Shown piece by piece: positions 1-8,584 of a stretch of 64,000 bases of DNA. The position numbers were made by a program, and so were the translations under genes. Position 1 is the first letter of the stretch. Each line of letters opens with the position of its first letter. Below the pieces are notes generated by a model, which saw only the letters and a program-made list of their open reading frames with translations, did no database searches and was not told where the DNA came from. The stretch comes from Clostridiales bacterium (lineage in GTDB: Bacteria; Bacillota; Clostridia; Christensenellales; QALW01): contig SVIH01000003.1 in the NCBI GenBank assembly GCA_015069575.1, forward strand, positions 1-64,000, given 5' to 3'.

Positions 1-687
1 TACCTTAGGGTCGTATTCACTGCCATCATCAGAAAGCACTAAAAACTGATAGATATTGCCGTCTAAAAAGTTACGGGGGTCAAGATAATAGGCAATAACT
101 TCTTCGCAAGCCTGACGCCAGTTTCCGATATCAAAGGAATACCAGTATTTATCGGTAAAATTATAAGCACCGTCTTCAAAGGACATCCAGGCTTCAGGGC
201 TTTGCAAAAGATTTCTGCCGATAACACATTCGTTATTCATTAAGGTTTCCCATGTTAAATTGGTAACTAATGGGGTAAATTTCCAGGATGGATAAATGGC
301 GTGTAACGTTCTTAATTTATCCTTATAACTATCAGGAAAATTCTTAATAGAAAGTTCAAAGGCTTCGTCAGGGGTTTGGGGAACGTCAACAAGTGTAATA
401 TATTTTTTCATTACAAAGCCAATGATACCGTTACCGCTGATTTTATACCATTCTTCTTTTTCCGCATTGGTAGTTGTGCCCGTAATATCAATAATCGTTC
501 CTTTTGCAAGGGAGCCGACTTTTTCATATTCTGTGCCGGGACCTTTGTGCACGTTAAGATTATCACTATGCATTACGACAAATCCTTTTTTGTCAAATTT
601 TTCAACCTCATAGGCATAAGCGATCATACAATTAAATATTCCAACTACTATTGCTACCGCAATAATTAAAGATAACAGTTTTTTCAC
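1..687 (-). CDS. Secreted SH3-domain / glucosaminidase-like cell-wall protein (partial, C-terminus outside window)
   Basis: The first 229 codons of a longer reverse-strand gene whose 3' end lies left of the window. The start is GTG at 687 with GAGAGGG upstream. A hydrophobic signal segment (LLSLIIAVAIVVGIF, about residues 4-18) is followed by a bacterial SH3 domain (NVHKGPGTEYEKVG, about 44-57, then WYKISG and GFVMKKYI). Next comes the conserved N-terminal part of clostridial beta-N-acetylglucosaminidases (LHAIYPSWKF, WMSFEDGAYN, YYLDPRNFL). The likely role is hydrolysis of peptidoglycan glycan strands outside the cell, with SH3 binding to the wall. The catalytic part is not in view, so the activity is inferred from this conserved arrangement. 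Confidence 0.75.
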   Translation of the reverse strand, partial: MKKLLSLIIAVAIVVGIFNCMIAYAYEVEKFDKKGFVVMHSDNLNVHKGPGTEYEKVGSLAKGTIIDITGTTTNAEKEEWYKISGNGIIGFVMKKYITLVDVPQTPDEAFELSIKNFPDSYKDKLRTLHAIYPSWKFTPLVTNLTWETLMNNECVIGRNLLQSPEAWMSFEDGAYNFTDKYWYSFDIGNWRQACEEVIAYYLDPRNFLDGNIYQFLVLSDDGSEYDPKV

Positions 688-703
688 AATATTTTCCCTC
701 TCA

Positions 704-737
704 AAAATAAAAAAAGTGCGCCTCAACAGAAGCGCAC
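704..737 (-). terminator. Rho-independent terminator of the 6S-like RNA
   Basis: A 9-bp GC-rich stem (716-724 with 729-737, core GTGCGC/GCGCAC) is followed on the reverse strand by a long T run. It sits just after the rod-shaped RNA at 763-934. Confidence 0.7.
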
Positions 738-762
738 AAAAAAATATGCAAACTCCCGTTGT

Positions 763-934
763 TGCTACACAAACTTGGAAAGAAACGGATATTACTCACA
801 TATACCATCCAGCTGGAATTTGCATTTTTTTATCAAATTCATCTGGATGATATTATTTGTAAACAAAACCAAGGCTATTCCTTGATTGCAGAAATATCCC
901 TGAGTTTCTTTCCTTATTTAGTTTGTGTAGCATT
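763..934 (-). ncRNA. ssrS: 6S-like RNA (ssrS type)
   Basis: A non-coding stretch that folds into one long rod. The closing stem pairs 763-775 with 920-932 (13 bp, perfect), continues 777-786 with 904-913 (10 bp, perfect) and 788-794 with about 893-899. It then opens into a central bubble whose one side holds a small CAAGG/CCTTG hairpin, and ends in an apical stem (806-812 with 843-849; 816-822 with 834-840). A closing stem, open central bubble and apical stem is the layout of 6S RNA, which binds the sigma-A RNA polymerase holoenzyme. A good promoter lies directly upstream and a terminator directly downstream, both on the reverse strand. Identity is inferred from structure and length; no covariance model was run. 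Confidence 0.6.
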
Positions 935-937
935 TTA

Positions 938-968
938 AGTATAGCATATTATTTTTGTTTTTACAAAT
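938..968 (-). promoter_or_regulatory. Sigma-A promoter of the 6S-like RNA
   Basis: On the reverse strand TTGTAA, a 17-bp spacer and TATACT precede the 13-bp closing stem of the RNA by about 5-7 bases, placing the transcript start near 934. Confidence 0.6.
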
Positions 969-974
969 ATTTTT

Positions 975-1007
975 GCAAAAAAAGAGTGTTTCAAATTGAA
1001 ACACTCT
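975..1007 (-). terminator. Terminator of the GNAT/radical SAM/ABC operon
   Basis: Nine-bp stem GAGTGTTTC/GAAACACTC (984-992 with 998-1006) flanked by A and T runs, directly after the stop codon of the last ABC gene. The T run serves the reverse strand. Confidence 0.8.
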
Positions 1008-1014
1008 TTTTTCA

Positions 1015-2745
1015 TTATTCAATATCGAACTGGGAATTATAAAGTTCCTTATAAAATCCGCCTTTATTAATAAGTTCATTATGGGTGCCTTGTTCAATGA
1101 CGTTGCCATCCTTCATAACAAGGATTAAATCGGCTGTTTTTATAGTTGAAAGCCTGTGGGCAACGATAAAACTTGTTCTGCCTTTAAGTAGTTTTGAGAA
1201 GGCATCCTGAATCTTTTGTTCTGTACGGGTATCAATTGAAGACGTTGCTTCATCTAAAATAAGCATTGGCGGAGATTTTAGCATAAGCCTTGCAATACAC
1301 AAAAGCTGTTTTTGACCTTGTGAAAGGCTTCCGCCATCTTCACCGATTACCGTCTGATAGCCCTTTGGCAAGCGCTTAATAAAGCTATGGGCGTGGGCGG
1401 CTTTTGCGGCGGCAATTATTTCTTCTTCGGTTGCATCGTCCTTACCGAACTTAATATTTTCTTCAATTGTACCTGAATAAAGCCAGGTTTCCTGCAACAC
1501 CATGCCAAAGCTTTCCCTTAAAGAAGAACGGGTGATTTCATAAATTGATTTGTTGTCAATCAAAATATCGCCTTCGTTTACATCGTAAAAGCGCATTAAA
1601 AGGTTAATTAAGGTAGTTTTTCCGCAACCTGTAGGACCAACTATTGCTACGCGCATACCTTTTTTTATATCAAGTGAAAGGTTTTGTATCAGTGGCTTTT
1701 TAGAGTCATAACAGAATGATGCGTTTTTAATCTTTATATCCCCTGAAACGTTTTCTAAATTAACGGGGGTTTCATGTTTTTGGGGTTCTTCTTCAATTAA
1801 ATCAAACACCCTTTGTGCGCAGGCAAGTGCATTTTGCATTTCGGCAACAACGCCTGAAATTTCGTTAAAAGGCTTTGTGTACTGATTGGCATAACTTAAA
1901 AAAATTGTAAGACCGCCTACTGTTAAAGAGCCAGGCACTAAAAGCGAACCTAAAAATGCAACGAATGCGTAAACAACGCTATTTACAAAGCGTGTTGTTG
2001 GGTTTGTTAATGATGAAAAGAAGATTGCTTTTAAGGAATGTTTTTCTAAACGGTCATTTATCGCAGAAAATTCGCTTACTGCCCTATCGTTATAGGAAAA
2101 GGCTTTAACAACTTTTAAGCCGCCAATGATTTCATCAATATATGCCGTTTGTTCGCCCCTTGTTTCTGACTGTTTTTTAAACATACCATAGGTTCTTTTG
2201 GCAATAAAGTTTGCAATAACAAGTGAAAGCGGTGTTAAAACAACAACAGCAAGGGCAACCTGCCAGTTAAGATAAATCATAAATACTAAGGTTGCGATAA
2301 TGGTTACGATTCCTGTAAAGAACTGTGTAAAACCCATTAAAAGACCATCGGCAAACTGATCGGTATCGGCAATAATTCTGCTTACGGTTTCACCTGTTGG
2401 GTGTGTATCAAGATATTTTAAGGGTAGATCCTGAATTTTATTAAATGCAGTTTCCCTTATATCCTTTACTACACCGTAAGTTACGCGGTTATTTATCATT
2501 CCAAAAATCCACTGAAGAAGCGCGCCGATTCCTGTAATAATTAATGCCTGAACGATATAGAAACTTACTTTTGAAAAATTTACATTGTTTTCGCCAACAA
2601 TATAATCAATGGCTTGTCCGATTAAAATAGGAACATAAAGGGATAAAAGCACGCTTGCAAAGGATAAAATAATAGAGATTAAAATAAAACCTTTATATTT
2701 ACCAATATATTTTATGGTTTTTTTGATGGTTTCTTTATTCAACAT
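1015..2745 (-). CDS. Heterodimeric ABC exporter, subunit with catalytic Walker B glutamate
   Basis: A half-transporter of about 576 residues: an N-terminal six-helix exporter membrane domain (to about residue 310) and a C-terminal ATPase. Visible motifs are Walker A GPTGCGKTT, Q-loop VLQETW, Walker B with catalytic glutamate (LILDEATSS) and the switch histidine (VAHRLST). Its signature is LSQGQ rather than LSGGQ. The next gene upstream encodes a partner with the opposite defects, so the two form one canonical and one degenerate ATP site, as in TM287/288, LmrCD or YheHI. I chose ATG 2745 because AGGGGG lies 5 bases upstream; GTG 2751 sits directly against that site. It overlaps the partner gene by 11 bases. 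The substrate is unknown; multidrug or a product of the upstream enzymes is possible. Confidence 0.9.
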   Translation of the reverse strand: MLNKETIKKTIKYIGKYKGFILISIILSFASVLLSLYVPILIGQAIDYIVGENNVNFSKVSFYIVQALIITGIGALLQWIFGMINNRVTYGVVKDIRETAFNKIQDLPLKYLDTHPTGETVSRIIADTDQFADGLLMGFTQFFTGIVTIIATLVFMIYLNWQVALAVVVLTPLSLVIANFIAKRTYGMFKKQSETRGEQTAYIDEIIGGLKVVKAFSYNDRAVSEFSAINDRLEKHSLKAIFFSSLTNPTTRFVNSVVYAFVAFLGSLLVPGSLTVGGLTIFLSYANQYTKPFNEISGVVAEMQNALACAQRVFDLIEEEPQKHETPVNLENVSGDIKIKNASFCYDSKKPLIQNLSLDIKKGMRVAIVGPTGCGKTTLINLLMRFYDVNEGDILIDNKSIYEITRSSLRESFGMVLQETWLYSGTIEENIKFGKDDATEEEIIAAAKAAHAHSFIKRLPKGYQTVIGEDGGSLSQGQKQLLCIARLMLKSPPMLILDEATSSIDTRTEQKIQDAFSKLLKGRTSFIVAHRLSTIKTADLILVMKDGNVIEQGTHNELINKGGFYKELYNSQFDIE

Positions 2746-4459
2746 CTTCACCCCCTACCTGCTGATAGTGGATTTCCCTGTAAAGAGGTGAATATTCAAG
2801 AAGCTCGCTATGTGTGCCTATTGCCTGAATCTTACCATCATCCATTAAAACGATTTTATCGGCGTGGCGTATTGATGAAGTACGCTGTGAAACGATAAAT
2901 ACTGTTTTATCCTCCATTTCTTTAATTGCTTTCATCAAAAGCGAATCGGTTTTATAATCAAGCGCCGATGCGCTATCATCTAAAATAAGAATCTGGGAAT
3001 CTTTTAAAAGCGCCCTTGCAATTGTCAAGCGTTGCTTTTGTCCGCCTGAAAAATTTCTGCCGTACTGTTCAACAGGAGCATCAAGACCTAATTCCTTACT
3101 TTTAACAATATCAAGTGCCTGTGCTTTATTTAAGGCGTCCATTATCTGTTCGTCAGTTGCGTTTTCATTACCCCAAAGAATATTTTCACGAATTGTACCT
3201 TTAAAAAGTTCTGCCTTTTGTGGAACAATAGATATAACGGAACGAAGAAATTCTGTATCGTAGTTTTTAACATCTTCACCATAAACCTTGCAACTGCCCA
3301 TAAAGGTATCGTAAAATCTTGGGATAAGGTTAATTAAACTTGTTTTACCTGAACCTGTACCGCCAATAATACCGATGGTTTCGCCCTTATTTACTGAAAA
3401 AGTTATATTTTCAATAGATGGTTCAACATTATCACCATAAATTAACGAAGCATTATCAAATTCAACAATTGGTTTAGTAAAATCAAATTCTTTTTTAGTT
3501 CCGTTTTGCTGTGAAGGTGTCAAATCAAGTACCGATTGAATACGGTTACCGCAAGCAAAAGCCCTGGTGATGCTGATAATCAGATTTGCAAGTTTTATAA
3601 GTTCAACAAGTATCTGTGACATATAGTTATAAAGCGCAACTAACGCGCCTTGTGAAATTATACCTATTTCAACTTTAATTGCGCCTTTATAAATTAAAAA
3701 TACAATAGCAAGGTTAATCACAACATAAGTAAGTGGGTTCATCAGTTGCGAAATTCTGCCCACCAGCACTTGCATTTTAACTAAACTGGTGTTTTCTTCC
3801 TTAAAACGCTGTTCTTCATCTTTTTCTTTTACAAAAGCACGGATAACGCGGGTGCCTGATAAGTTCTGCCTTGTGGAAGAAAGCACTTTATCAAGTTTTT
3901 GCTGAACCTTTTTATAAAGCGGAATGGAAACAAGCATTATTGAAAAAACAATAACAGCTAAAACGGGAATTACCACCACAAAGATAATAGCAAGTTCTTT
4001 ATTTACAAAGAACGCCATTATCATTGCGCCAAACACAACAAATGGTGACCTTAACAAAAGCCTTAAACCTAAATTTATACCGTTTTGTACCTGATTAACA
4101 TCGCTTGTAAGCCTTGTTATCATTGTTGCTTTGCCAAGTTTATCTATTTCAGGGTAACCAAGTTTATTGATATGATCAAAAAGTTTTAAACGAACATGCT
4201 TTACAACGCCTGTTGCCGCTTTTGCTGCAAAAAACTGGGCGCACACACTGAAAAGTAAGCCTAAAAATGCAAACAAAACAAGAATAAGGCTCATTTTAAG
4301 TATATGTGGCATACCAAGTCCGCCCTTTATACCCTTATCAATCAAAGATGCAACAACCAAGGGCACAAAAAGTTCAAACAATGCTTCAGCCATTTTTAAT
4401 AAGGGCCCTAAAACTGTTTCTTTTTTGTATTTTCCTAATAATTTAAGTAACTTTATCAT
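2735..4459 (-). CDS. Heterodimeric ABC exporter, subunit with degenerate ATPase site
   Basis: A 574-residue half-transporter with an N-terminal exporter membrane domain and a C-terminal ATPase. Walker A (GGTGSGKTS) and the signature (FSGGQKQR) are normal. The catalytic glutamate after Walker B is aspartate (LILDDSASAL) and the switch histidine is glutamine (VSQRTSS). This is the pattern of the non-hydrolysing member of heterodimeric exporters, whose intact signature completes the active site of the partner downstream. The start ATG overlaps the radical SAM stop as ATGA, indicating translational coupling. It acts in the cytoplasmic membrane; its substrate cannot be read from sequence. Confidence 0.9.
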   Translation of the reverse strand: MIKLLKLLGKYKKETVLGPLLKMAEALFELFVPLVVASLIDKGIKGGLGMPHILKMSLILVLFAFLGLLFSVCAQFFAAKAATGVVKHVRLKLFDHINKLGYPEIDKLGKATMITRLTSDVNQVQNGINLGLRLLLRSPFVVFGAMIMAFFVNKELAIIFVVVIPVLAVIVFSIMLVSIPLYKKVQQKLDKVLSSTRQNLSGTRVIRAFVKEKDEEQRFKEENTSLVKMQVLVGRISQLMNPLTYVVINLAIVFLIYKGAIKVEIGIISQGALVALYNYMSQILVELIKLANLIISITRAFACGNRIQSVLDLTPSQQNGTKKEFDFTKPIVEFDNASLIYGDNVEPSIENITFSVNKGETIGIIGGTGSGKTSLINLIPRFYDTFMGSCKVYGEDVKNYDTEFLRSVISIVPQKAELFKGTIRENILWGNENATDEQIMDALNKAQALDIVKSKELGLDAPVEQYGRNFSGGQKQRLTIARALLKDSQILILDDSASALDYKTDSLLMKAIKEMEDKTVFIVSQRTSSIRHADKIVLMDDGKIQAIGTHSELLEYSPLYREIHYQQVGGEDVE

Positions 4460-5526
4460 TTATTTTTTTCCTTGCTGAAATAACATTCATTTTCAATGGA
4501 GCATCCACCGCATTTTGTGCAACCTTCTTGTAAAAATGGCGAAAGTTTATATTTTACAAGCATAGCACCTAATTTATTGCTCATTTTAATTAAATCGTCC
4601 GGATCACAAGATTTTAAAAAATTATAATCGCAGTTATCCATTGGTCTGAATGGCATAATAGTTGGAAAAACGCCCATTTTAGTTAATTTTTCACACTCTG
4701 CAATTATATGTTCTGTCGGCTGAATACCGCCAATTAAAACGCTTGAAACCTGACCCCATCCAAAGAGTTCAACCGCTTTTTTTAAGGCGTTATGATAATG
4801 CTCATAAGTAATACTTGATTTGCCCGGACAAATCTTTTTTCTTAAAGTACTATCGGCAATTTCAAGATTCATAATTACCGCATTTGCACCTGCTTCTTTT
4901 AATTCTTTTAACTTGTTAAGATTGCTTGGGGGTGCAAACTCAATGGCTATGGGGCATGAAGAAAACTCCCTTACTCCTTTAACAACACTAATCCAATAAT
5001 CAACCATATTGTCCGGACTAAGATATGTTCCGCCTGAAAAATTAAGTGTGCTTTCTTTATAAACTGAAAAAAGTTTTTTTATCGCACTGCACAGTTCTTC
5101 AACAGGAATGGGCGTGTTATTAGAACACTCCAAAGAACAGAATTTGCACTTTTTTTCGGGCGTATCATAACAACAGCTTGTGCTTGGCCATATATTAATA
5201 CAAGAATCAGCATGCAACCTTGCAAGATCATCAAGAACTGTATTTGTTGCAGGTAAAGATTCAAAAAATTCAAGCTTGAATTTTTCATTATCTTTAAAAA
5301 CAAAATATCCTTGTTCTGTTTTTTTAAGAACATACGGTGATCGAGTTGAATAGTTTTCTGCAATGCTTACGCAAATATTTGAATTATTTATTTTTAAATT
5401 AACAGCATCAATAAACCCTTTATAAAAAAAGTGGGGATATTCTTTTTGTAAAACTTCCTTAGTTTCAGGATGCACTGACATACCTAAACAAAGAAGTTCT
5501 GCTTTTAACCTTATAATATCTATCAA
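4456..5526 (-). CDS. Radical SAM protein with atypical cysteine spacing
   Basis: A 356-residue protein. Around residues 118-130 the sequence CCYDTPEKKCKFC gives C-x7/8-C-x2-C rather than the usual C-x3-C-x2-C. The following NFSGGTYLSPDN resembles the glycine-rich SAM-binding segment of radical SAM barrels. A C-terminal cysteine cluster (CTKCGGCSIENEC) could hold a second iron-sulfur cluster. The TTG start at 5526 is supported by AAGGGG, located in the last codons of the GNAT gene. It lies 3 bases after that gene and overlaps the ABC gene by 4, so all four are one transcript. The reaction is unknown; the context suggests it makes or modifies something that the exporter moves. Confidence 0.75.
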   Translation of the reverse strand: MIDIIRLKAELLCLGMSVHPETKEVLQKEYPHFFYKGFIDAVNLKINNSNICVSIAENYSTRSPYVLKKTEQGYFVFKDNEKFKLEFFESLPATNTVLDDLARLHADSCINIWPSTSCCYDTPEKKCKFCSLECSNNTPIPVEELCSAIKKLFSVYKESTLNFSGGTYLSPDNMVDYWISVVKGVREFSSCPIAIEFAPPSNLNKLKELKEAGANAVIMNLEIADSTLRKKICPGKSSITYEHYHNALKKAVELFGWGQVSSVLIGGIQPTEHIIAECEKLTKMGVFPTIMPFRPMDNCDYNFLKSCDPDDLIKMSNKLGAMLVKYKLSPFLQEGCTKCGGCSIENECYFSKEKNK

Positions 5527-5529
5527 TTT

Positions 5530-5934
5530 TTAACCCCTTTTCATAATACGCGGAAAACAATTTTTATTAAACTGCGGACAATATAAACATTCTTTAATTA
5601 AATCACTATCTTCTGTTTCAATAAATCCCTGACTTTTAAAAAAGCCTTGATTTTTTGCACATATGTAAACTTCGTTTTCGTTTTTAAGTATTTGTTCTAA
5701 AAGTTCTTTACCAAGACCTTTGCCCCTTAAAGACTTATCAACACCTATATAATCAAGAATAGTTTTATTAAATCGTTTGGAAATTGTTGCTGCACAGATG
5801 ATTTTACCGTTTTCTATGCACCCGATACTTCTGATAGGATTCATTAACTTTACCCAATCATCTTCTATTTCCATTTTGCAGTTTTTATAAAAATCAGTTA
5901 AAATTTTATTATCTGTTACTTCTATAAAATTCAT
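5530..5934 (-). CDS. GNAT-family N-acetyltransferase with C-terminal cysteine tail
   Basis: A 134-residue GNAT-fold protein. The acetyl-CoA loop motif is clear: LDYIGVDKSLRGKGLGKELL, with RGKGLG as the pyrophosphate-binding turn, then KNQGFFKSQGF as the usual C-terminal strand-helix. An unusual tail holds three cysteines (CLYCPQFNKNC), which could bind metal. It is the first gene of the operon with the radical SAM protein and ABC exporter; its own upstream promoter is visible. The acceptor substrate is unknown. Confidence 0.75.
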   Translation of the reverse strand: MNFIEVTDNKILTDFYKNCKMEIEDDWVKLMNPIRSIGCIENGKIICAATISKRFNKTILDYIGVDKSLRGKGLGKELLEQILKNENEVYICAKNQGFFKSQGFIETEDSDLIKECLYCPQFNKNCFPRIMKRG

Positions 5935-5952
5935 TATATCACCTATCTATAT

Positions 5953-5981
5953 AGTTTAACATAAATTTCGCTTAATGTAAA
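5953..5981 (-). promoter_or_regulatory. Promoter of the GNAT/radical SAM/ABC operon
   Basis: On the reverse strand TTTACA, 17-bp spacer, TAAACT, ending about 20 bases before the GNAT start codon. Confidence 0.5.
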
Positions 5982-6003
5982 ACCTCTTTTTTTAAAAAAA
6001 CGC

Positions 6004-6032
6004 TTTAAAATATATAAGTTTTTTGGTATAAT
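6004..6032 (+). promoter_or_regulatory. Promoter of the Dabb/pyridoxal kinase genes
   Basis: TTTAAA, 17-bp spacer and a consensus TATAAT, followed by AAGGAG before the ATG at 6066. Confidence 0.5.
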
Positions 6033-6065
6033 ATACTATATTATTTTTTAAGGAGCATAATAAAA

Positions 6066-6368
6066 ATGGTAAAACACATTATTCTTTGGCAGTTAAAAGA
6101 TGATTTTTCTGAAACTGAACGAAATGAAATTTTAAAAAATGCAAAAATTAATTTGGAAGGTTTATTAGGTAAAATTGAAGGTTTAACCGAAATTAAACTT
6201 CAAACAGAAAAACTGGATTCTTCTAACGCTGATATGATGCTTTATAGTGAATTTGTTTCCGATAATGCTTTAAAATGTTATCAAACACACCCTGACCACG
6301 TTTTTGTTGCTGATAACTTTATCCGTCCCTTTACAAAGGCAAGGTTATGCCTTGATTTTGAAGAATAA
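6066..6368 (+). CDS. Dabb-family (stress-responsive alpha/beta barrel) protein
   Basis: A 100-residue protein beginning MVKHIILWQLKDD and containing HPDHVFVADNF near the end, the hallmarks of the dimeric alpha-beta barrel family (Dabb). Such proteins are small cytoplasmic dimers, and most bacterial members have no proven reaction. AAGGAG lies 10 bases upstream. Its stop overlaps the next start by one base (TAATG), so it is translationally coupled to the pyridoxal kinase gene. Confidence 0.75.
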   Translation: MVKHIILWQLKDDFSETERNEILKNAKINLEGLLGKIEGLTEIKLQTEKLDSSNADMMLYSEFVSDNALKCYQTHPDHVFVADNFIRPFTKARLCLDFEE

Positions 6369-7207
6369 TGAAAAGAATTATAACACTGCAGGATATTACC
6401 TGTGTTGGCAAATGCGCATTAACCGTTGCTTTGCCTGTAATTTCATCTTTTGGTATCGAGGCTTGCCCCTTACCTACAGCGCTTTTATCAACCCATACCG
6501 CATTTAAAAGCTTTAAGATTTTTGATCTTCATAATAATATGCAAGAAATAATCCCTGAATTAAAAAATCAAGGGTTTAGTTTTGACGGAATTTATTCTGC
6601 ATATTTAGGTTCAAAAGAACAGATACAAACAGTATGTGATTTTATTGATGATTTTAAAACTGACAACACTCTTGTGCTTGTTGATCCCGTTATGGGCGAT
6701 AACGGCAAGTTATATTCAGGCTTTGATATAGAATTTCCTAAAGAGATGCAAAAACTTTGTAAAAAAGCCGATATTATCGTGCCTAATGTAACTGAAGCAA
6801 GTTTTTTACTTAATAAAGGCGGCAAACTGTTTTACTCAAATCTTGATGGGCTTATGTTGCAGATGCAAAGGCTTTGCGATCTTGGGCCAAAGATATGTGT
6901 GCTTACAGGCGTTGAATTGAACAAAAAAGTAGGCAGTGCAATTTACGATAAAACTACAGGCGAGTTTTACTGTTATTTAAAAGAAAAAATTGACCGCACC
7001 TTTCATGGCACAGGCGATTTGTTTGCTTCGGTTTTATTTTCAGCCTTAATAAAAGGTTTTTCGAACAAAAAAGCGTTACAGATTGCTGTTGAATTTACAT
7101 ACAGGGCTATGAAAGCAACTGTTGAAAATAAAGATGCTTCATGGTACGGTGTTGATTTTGAAACTGTTTTGCCACAGCTTATTTCTTTAAGTACGGAAAT
7201 CACTTGA
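6368..7207 (+). CDS. pdxY: Pyridoxal/pyridoxamine kinase (ribokinase fold)
   Basis: A 279-residue kinase of the PfkB/ribokinase superfamily. The N-terminal ITLQDITCVGKCALTVALP and PTALLSTHT are typical of pyridoxal kinases, as are VDPVMGDNGKLY and VPNVTEASFLL. The C-terminal anion hole and catalytic aspartate lie in FHGTGDLFAS. It phosphorylates vitamin B6 vitamers to make pyridoxal phosphate in the cytoplasm. pdxY-type rather than pdxK-type is a guess from the overall look; a symbol with a general kinase meaning would be as fair. It is coupled to the Dabb gene upstream. Confidence 0.85.
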   Translation: MKRIITLQDITCVGKCALTVALPVISSFGIEACPLPTALLSTHTAFKSFKIFDLHNNMQEIIPELKNQGFSFDGIYSAYLGSKEQIQTVCDFIDDFKTDNTLVLVDPVMGDNGKLYSGFDIEFPKEMQKLCKKADIIVPNVTEASFLLNKGGKLFYSNLDGLMLQMQRLCDLGPKICVLTGVELNKKVGSAIYDKTTGEFYCYLKEKIDRTFHGTGDLFASVLFSALIKGFSNKKALQIAVEFTYRAMKATVENKDASWYGVDFETVLPQLISLSTEIT

Positions 7208-7267
7208 AAGATTTGCCATTTTATGATATGATACTATATATTGAGTTTTTTGTTAAGGAGGTTAACT

Positions 7268-8581
7268 ATGCGCCACAAAATAATCGGTGTTGATGAAAAT
7301 TCTATTTGTGCTGAACTTGGTATAAAGCCCGGCGATATTCTTGTTGCCATAAATGACCAGCCTGTACGAGACTTAATTGATTATCAGTATTATGATGCAA
7401 TGGATGAACTTACCATTACCATTATTGAAAAGGATACTGACGAGGCAGTTTTATACGAAATAGAAAAATACGATTATGAACATCTTGGATTAAAGTTTGA
7501 AAATGACCTTTTAACCATGCGTTCATGCGCTAATAAATGTATTTTCTGCTTTGTTGACCAACTTCCTCCAAATATGCGCAAAACTCTTTATGTTAAAGAT
7601 GATGACTGGCGAATGTCTGTTTTGTTTGGCAACTATGTTACTTTAACAAACGTTTCCGAAAGAGAAATACAAAGAATAATTGATCAGCATATTTCCCCTC
7701 TTTATATTTCAGTTCATGCAACAGATGTTGAATTAAGGCGCCATATGCTTGGTAATCCTAAAGCGCAGGATATTATGGCTATATTAAGGCGCTTTGCTGA
7801 AGCAGAAATTTATTTTCACACACAGATAGTTTTATGCCCTGAAATTAACGATGGCTTTTATTTAAGGCAGACTTTTGAAGACCTTTTTACGCTTTATCCA
7901 TACTGTCAGTCTTTAGCAGTTGTTCCTGTTGGCCTTACTTATCACAGAAAAAAACTGCACAAATTAAAAAAATTCAATTCTTCTGATGCAAAGCATATTG
8001 TTGAAGAAATTACCAAATGGCAGGAAAGTTGCCTTGAATTTAAAGGTTCACGCTTTATTTATCCTTCTGATGAATTCTATGTTCAGGCAAAATTACCAAT
8101 TCCCAATGCAAGCGAATACGAGGATTTTATGCAAATAGAAAACGGCGTTGGTATGCTTGCAAAGTTCAAGCAAGAAGTTCTTGATTATATCCCTAACATG
8201 CCCCCTTGGATACCTGACCGAAAAGTTTCCATTGCTACAGGCGTTTCAAGTGCAGACTTTATGAAGGAAATGGTTGATATTTTAAATGAACATTTTCCTA
8301 ATCTTACTGTAAACATTTTCCCTATCACAAACTTTTTCTTTGGTGAATCTGTTACTGTTACGGGGCTTTTAACAGGCAGGGATATTGCTGTTCAACTTGA
8401 CGGCAAAGATGTTGGAAGTGAGATTTTCATCTGCAACACAATGTTAAGGGGCGAAAACGGAAAATTCCTTGACGATTTAAGTGTTAACGATGTTGAAAAT
8501 TGGATTAATAAAAAAATTACGCCCATTGATAACTTAGGCTCTGCCTTTGTTCAGGCGCTATTAGGTATTAAGGAGAATTAA
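7268..8581 (+). CDS. DUF512 radical SAM protein with N-terminal PDZ domain
   Basis: A protein of 437 residues. The N-terminal 60 residues form a PDZ-like domain (GIKPGDILVAINDQPV). A canonical radical SAM motif follows (CANKCIFC, C-x3-C-x2-C), then the DUF512 C-terminal region with VATGVSSADFM-like and GLLTGRDI segments. Members occur in most clostridia next to der, as here, but have no established reaction. I place the start at ATG 7268, with AAGGAGG 6 bases upstream; the in-frame TTG at 7241 lies upstream of that site and lacks one. It ends 3 bases before der. Confidence 0.85.
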   Translation: MRHKIIGVDENSICAELGIKPGDILVAINDQPVRDLIDYQYYDAMDELTITIIEKDTDEAVLYEIEKYDYEHLGLKFENDLLTMRSCANKCIFCFVDQLPPNMRKTLYVKDDDWRMSVLFGNYVTLTNVSEREIQRIIDQHISPLYISVHATDVELRRHMLGNPKAQDIMAILRRFAEAEIYFHTQIVLCPEINDGFYLRQTFEDLFTLYPYCQSLAVVPVGLTYHRKKLHKLKKFNSSDAKHIVEEITKWQESCLEFKGSRFIYPSDEFYVQAKLPIPNASEYEDFMQIENGVGMLAKFKQEVLDYIPNMPPWIPDRKVSIATGVSSADFMKEMVDILNEHFPNLTVNIFPITNFFFGESVTVTGLLTGRDIAVQLDGKDVGSEIFICNTMLRGENGKFLDDLSVNDVENWINKKITPIDNLGSAFVQALLGIKEN

Positions 8582-8584
8582 AAC

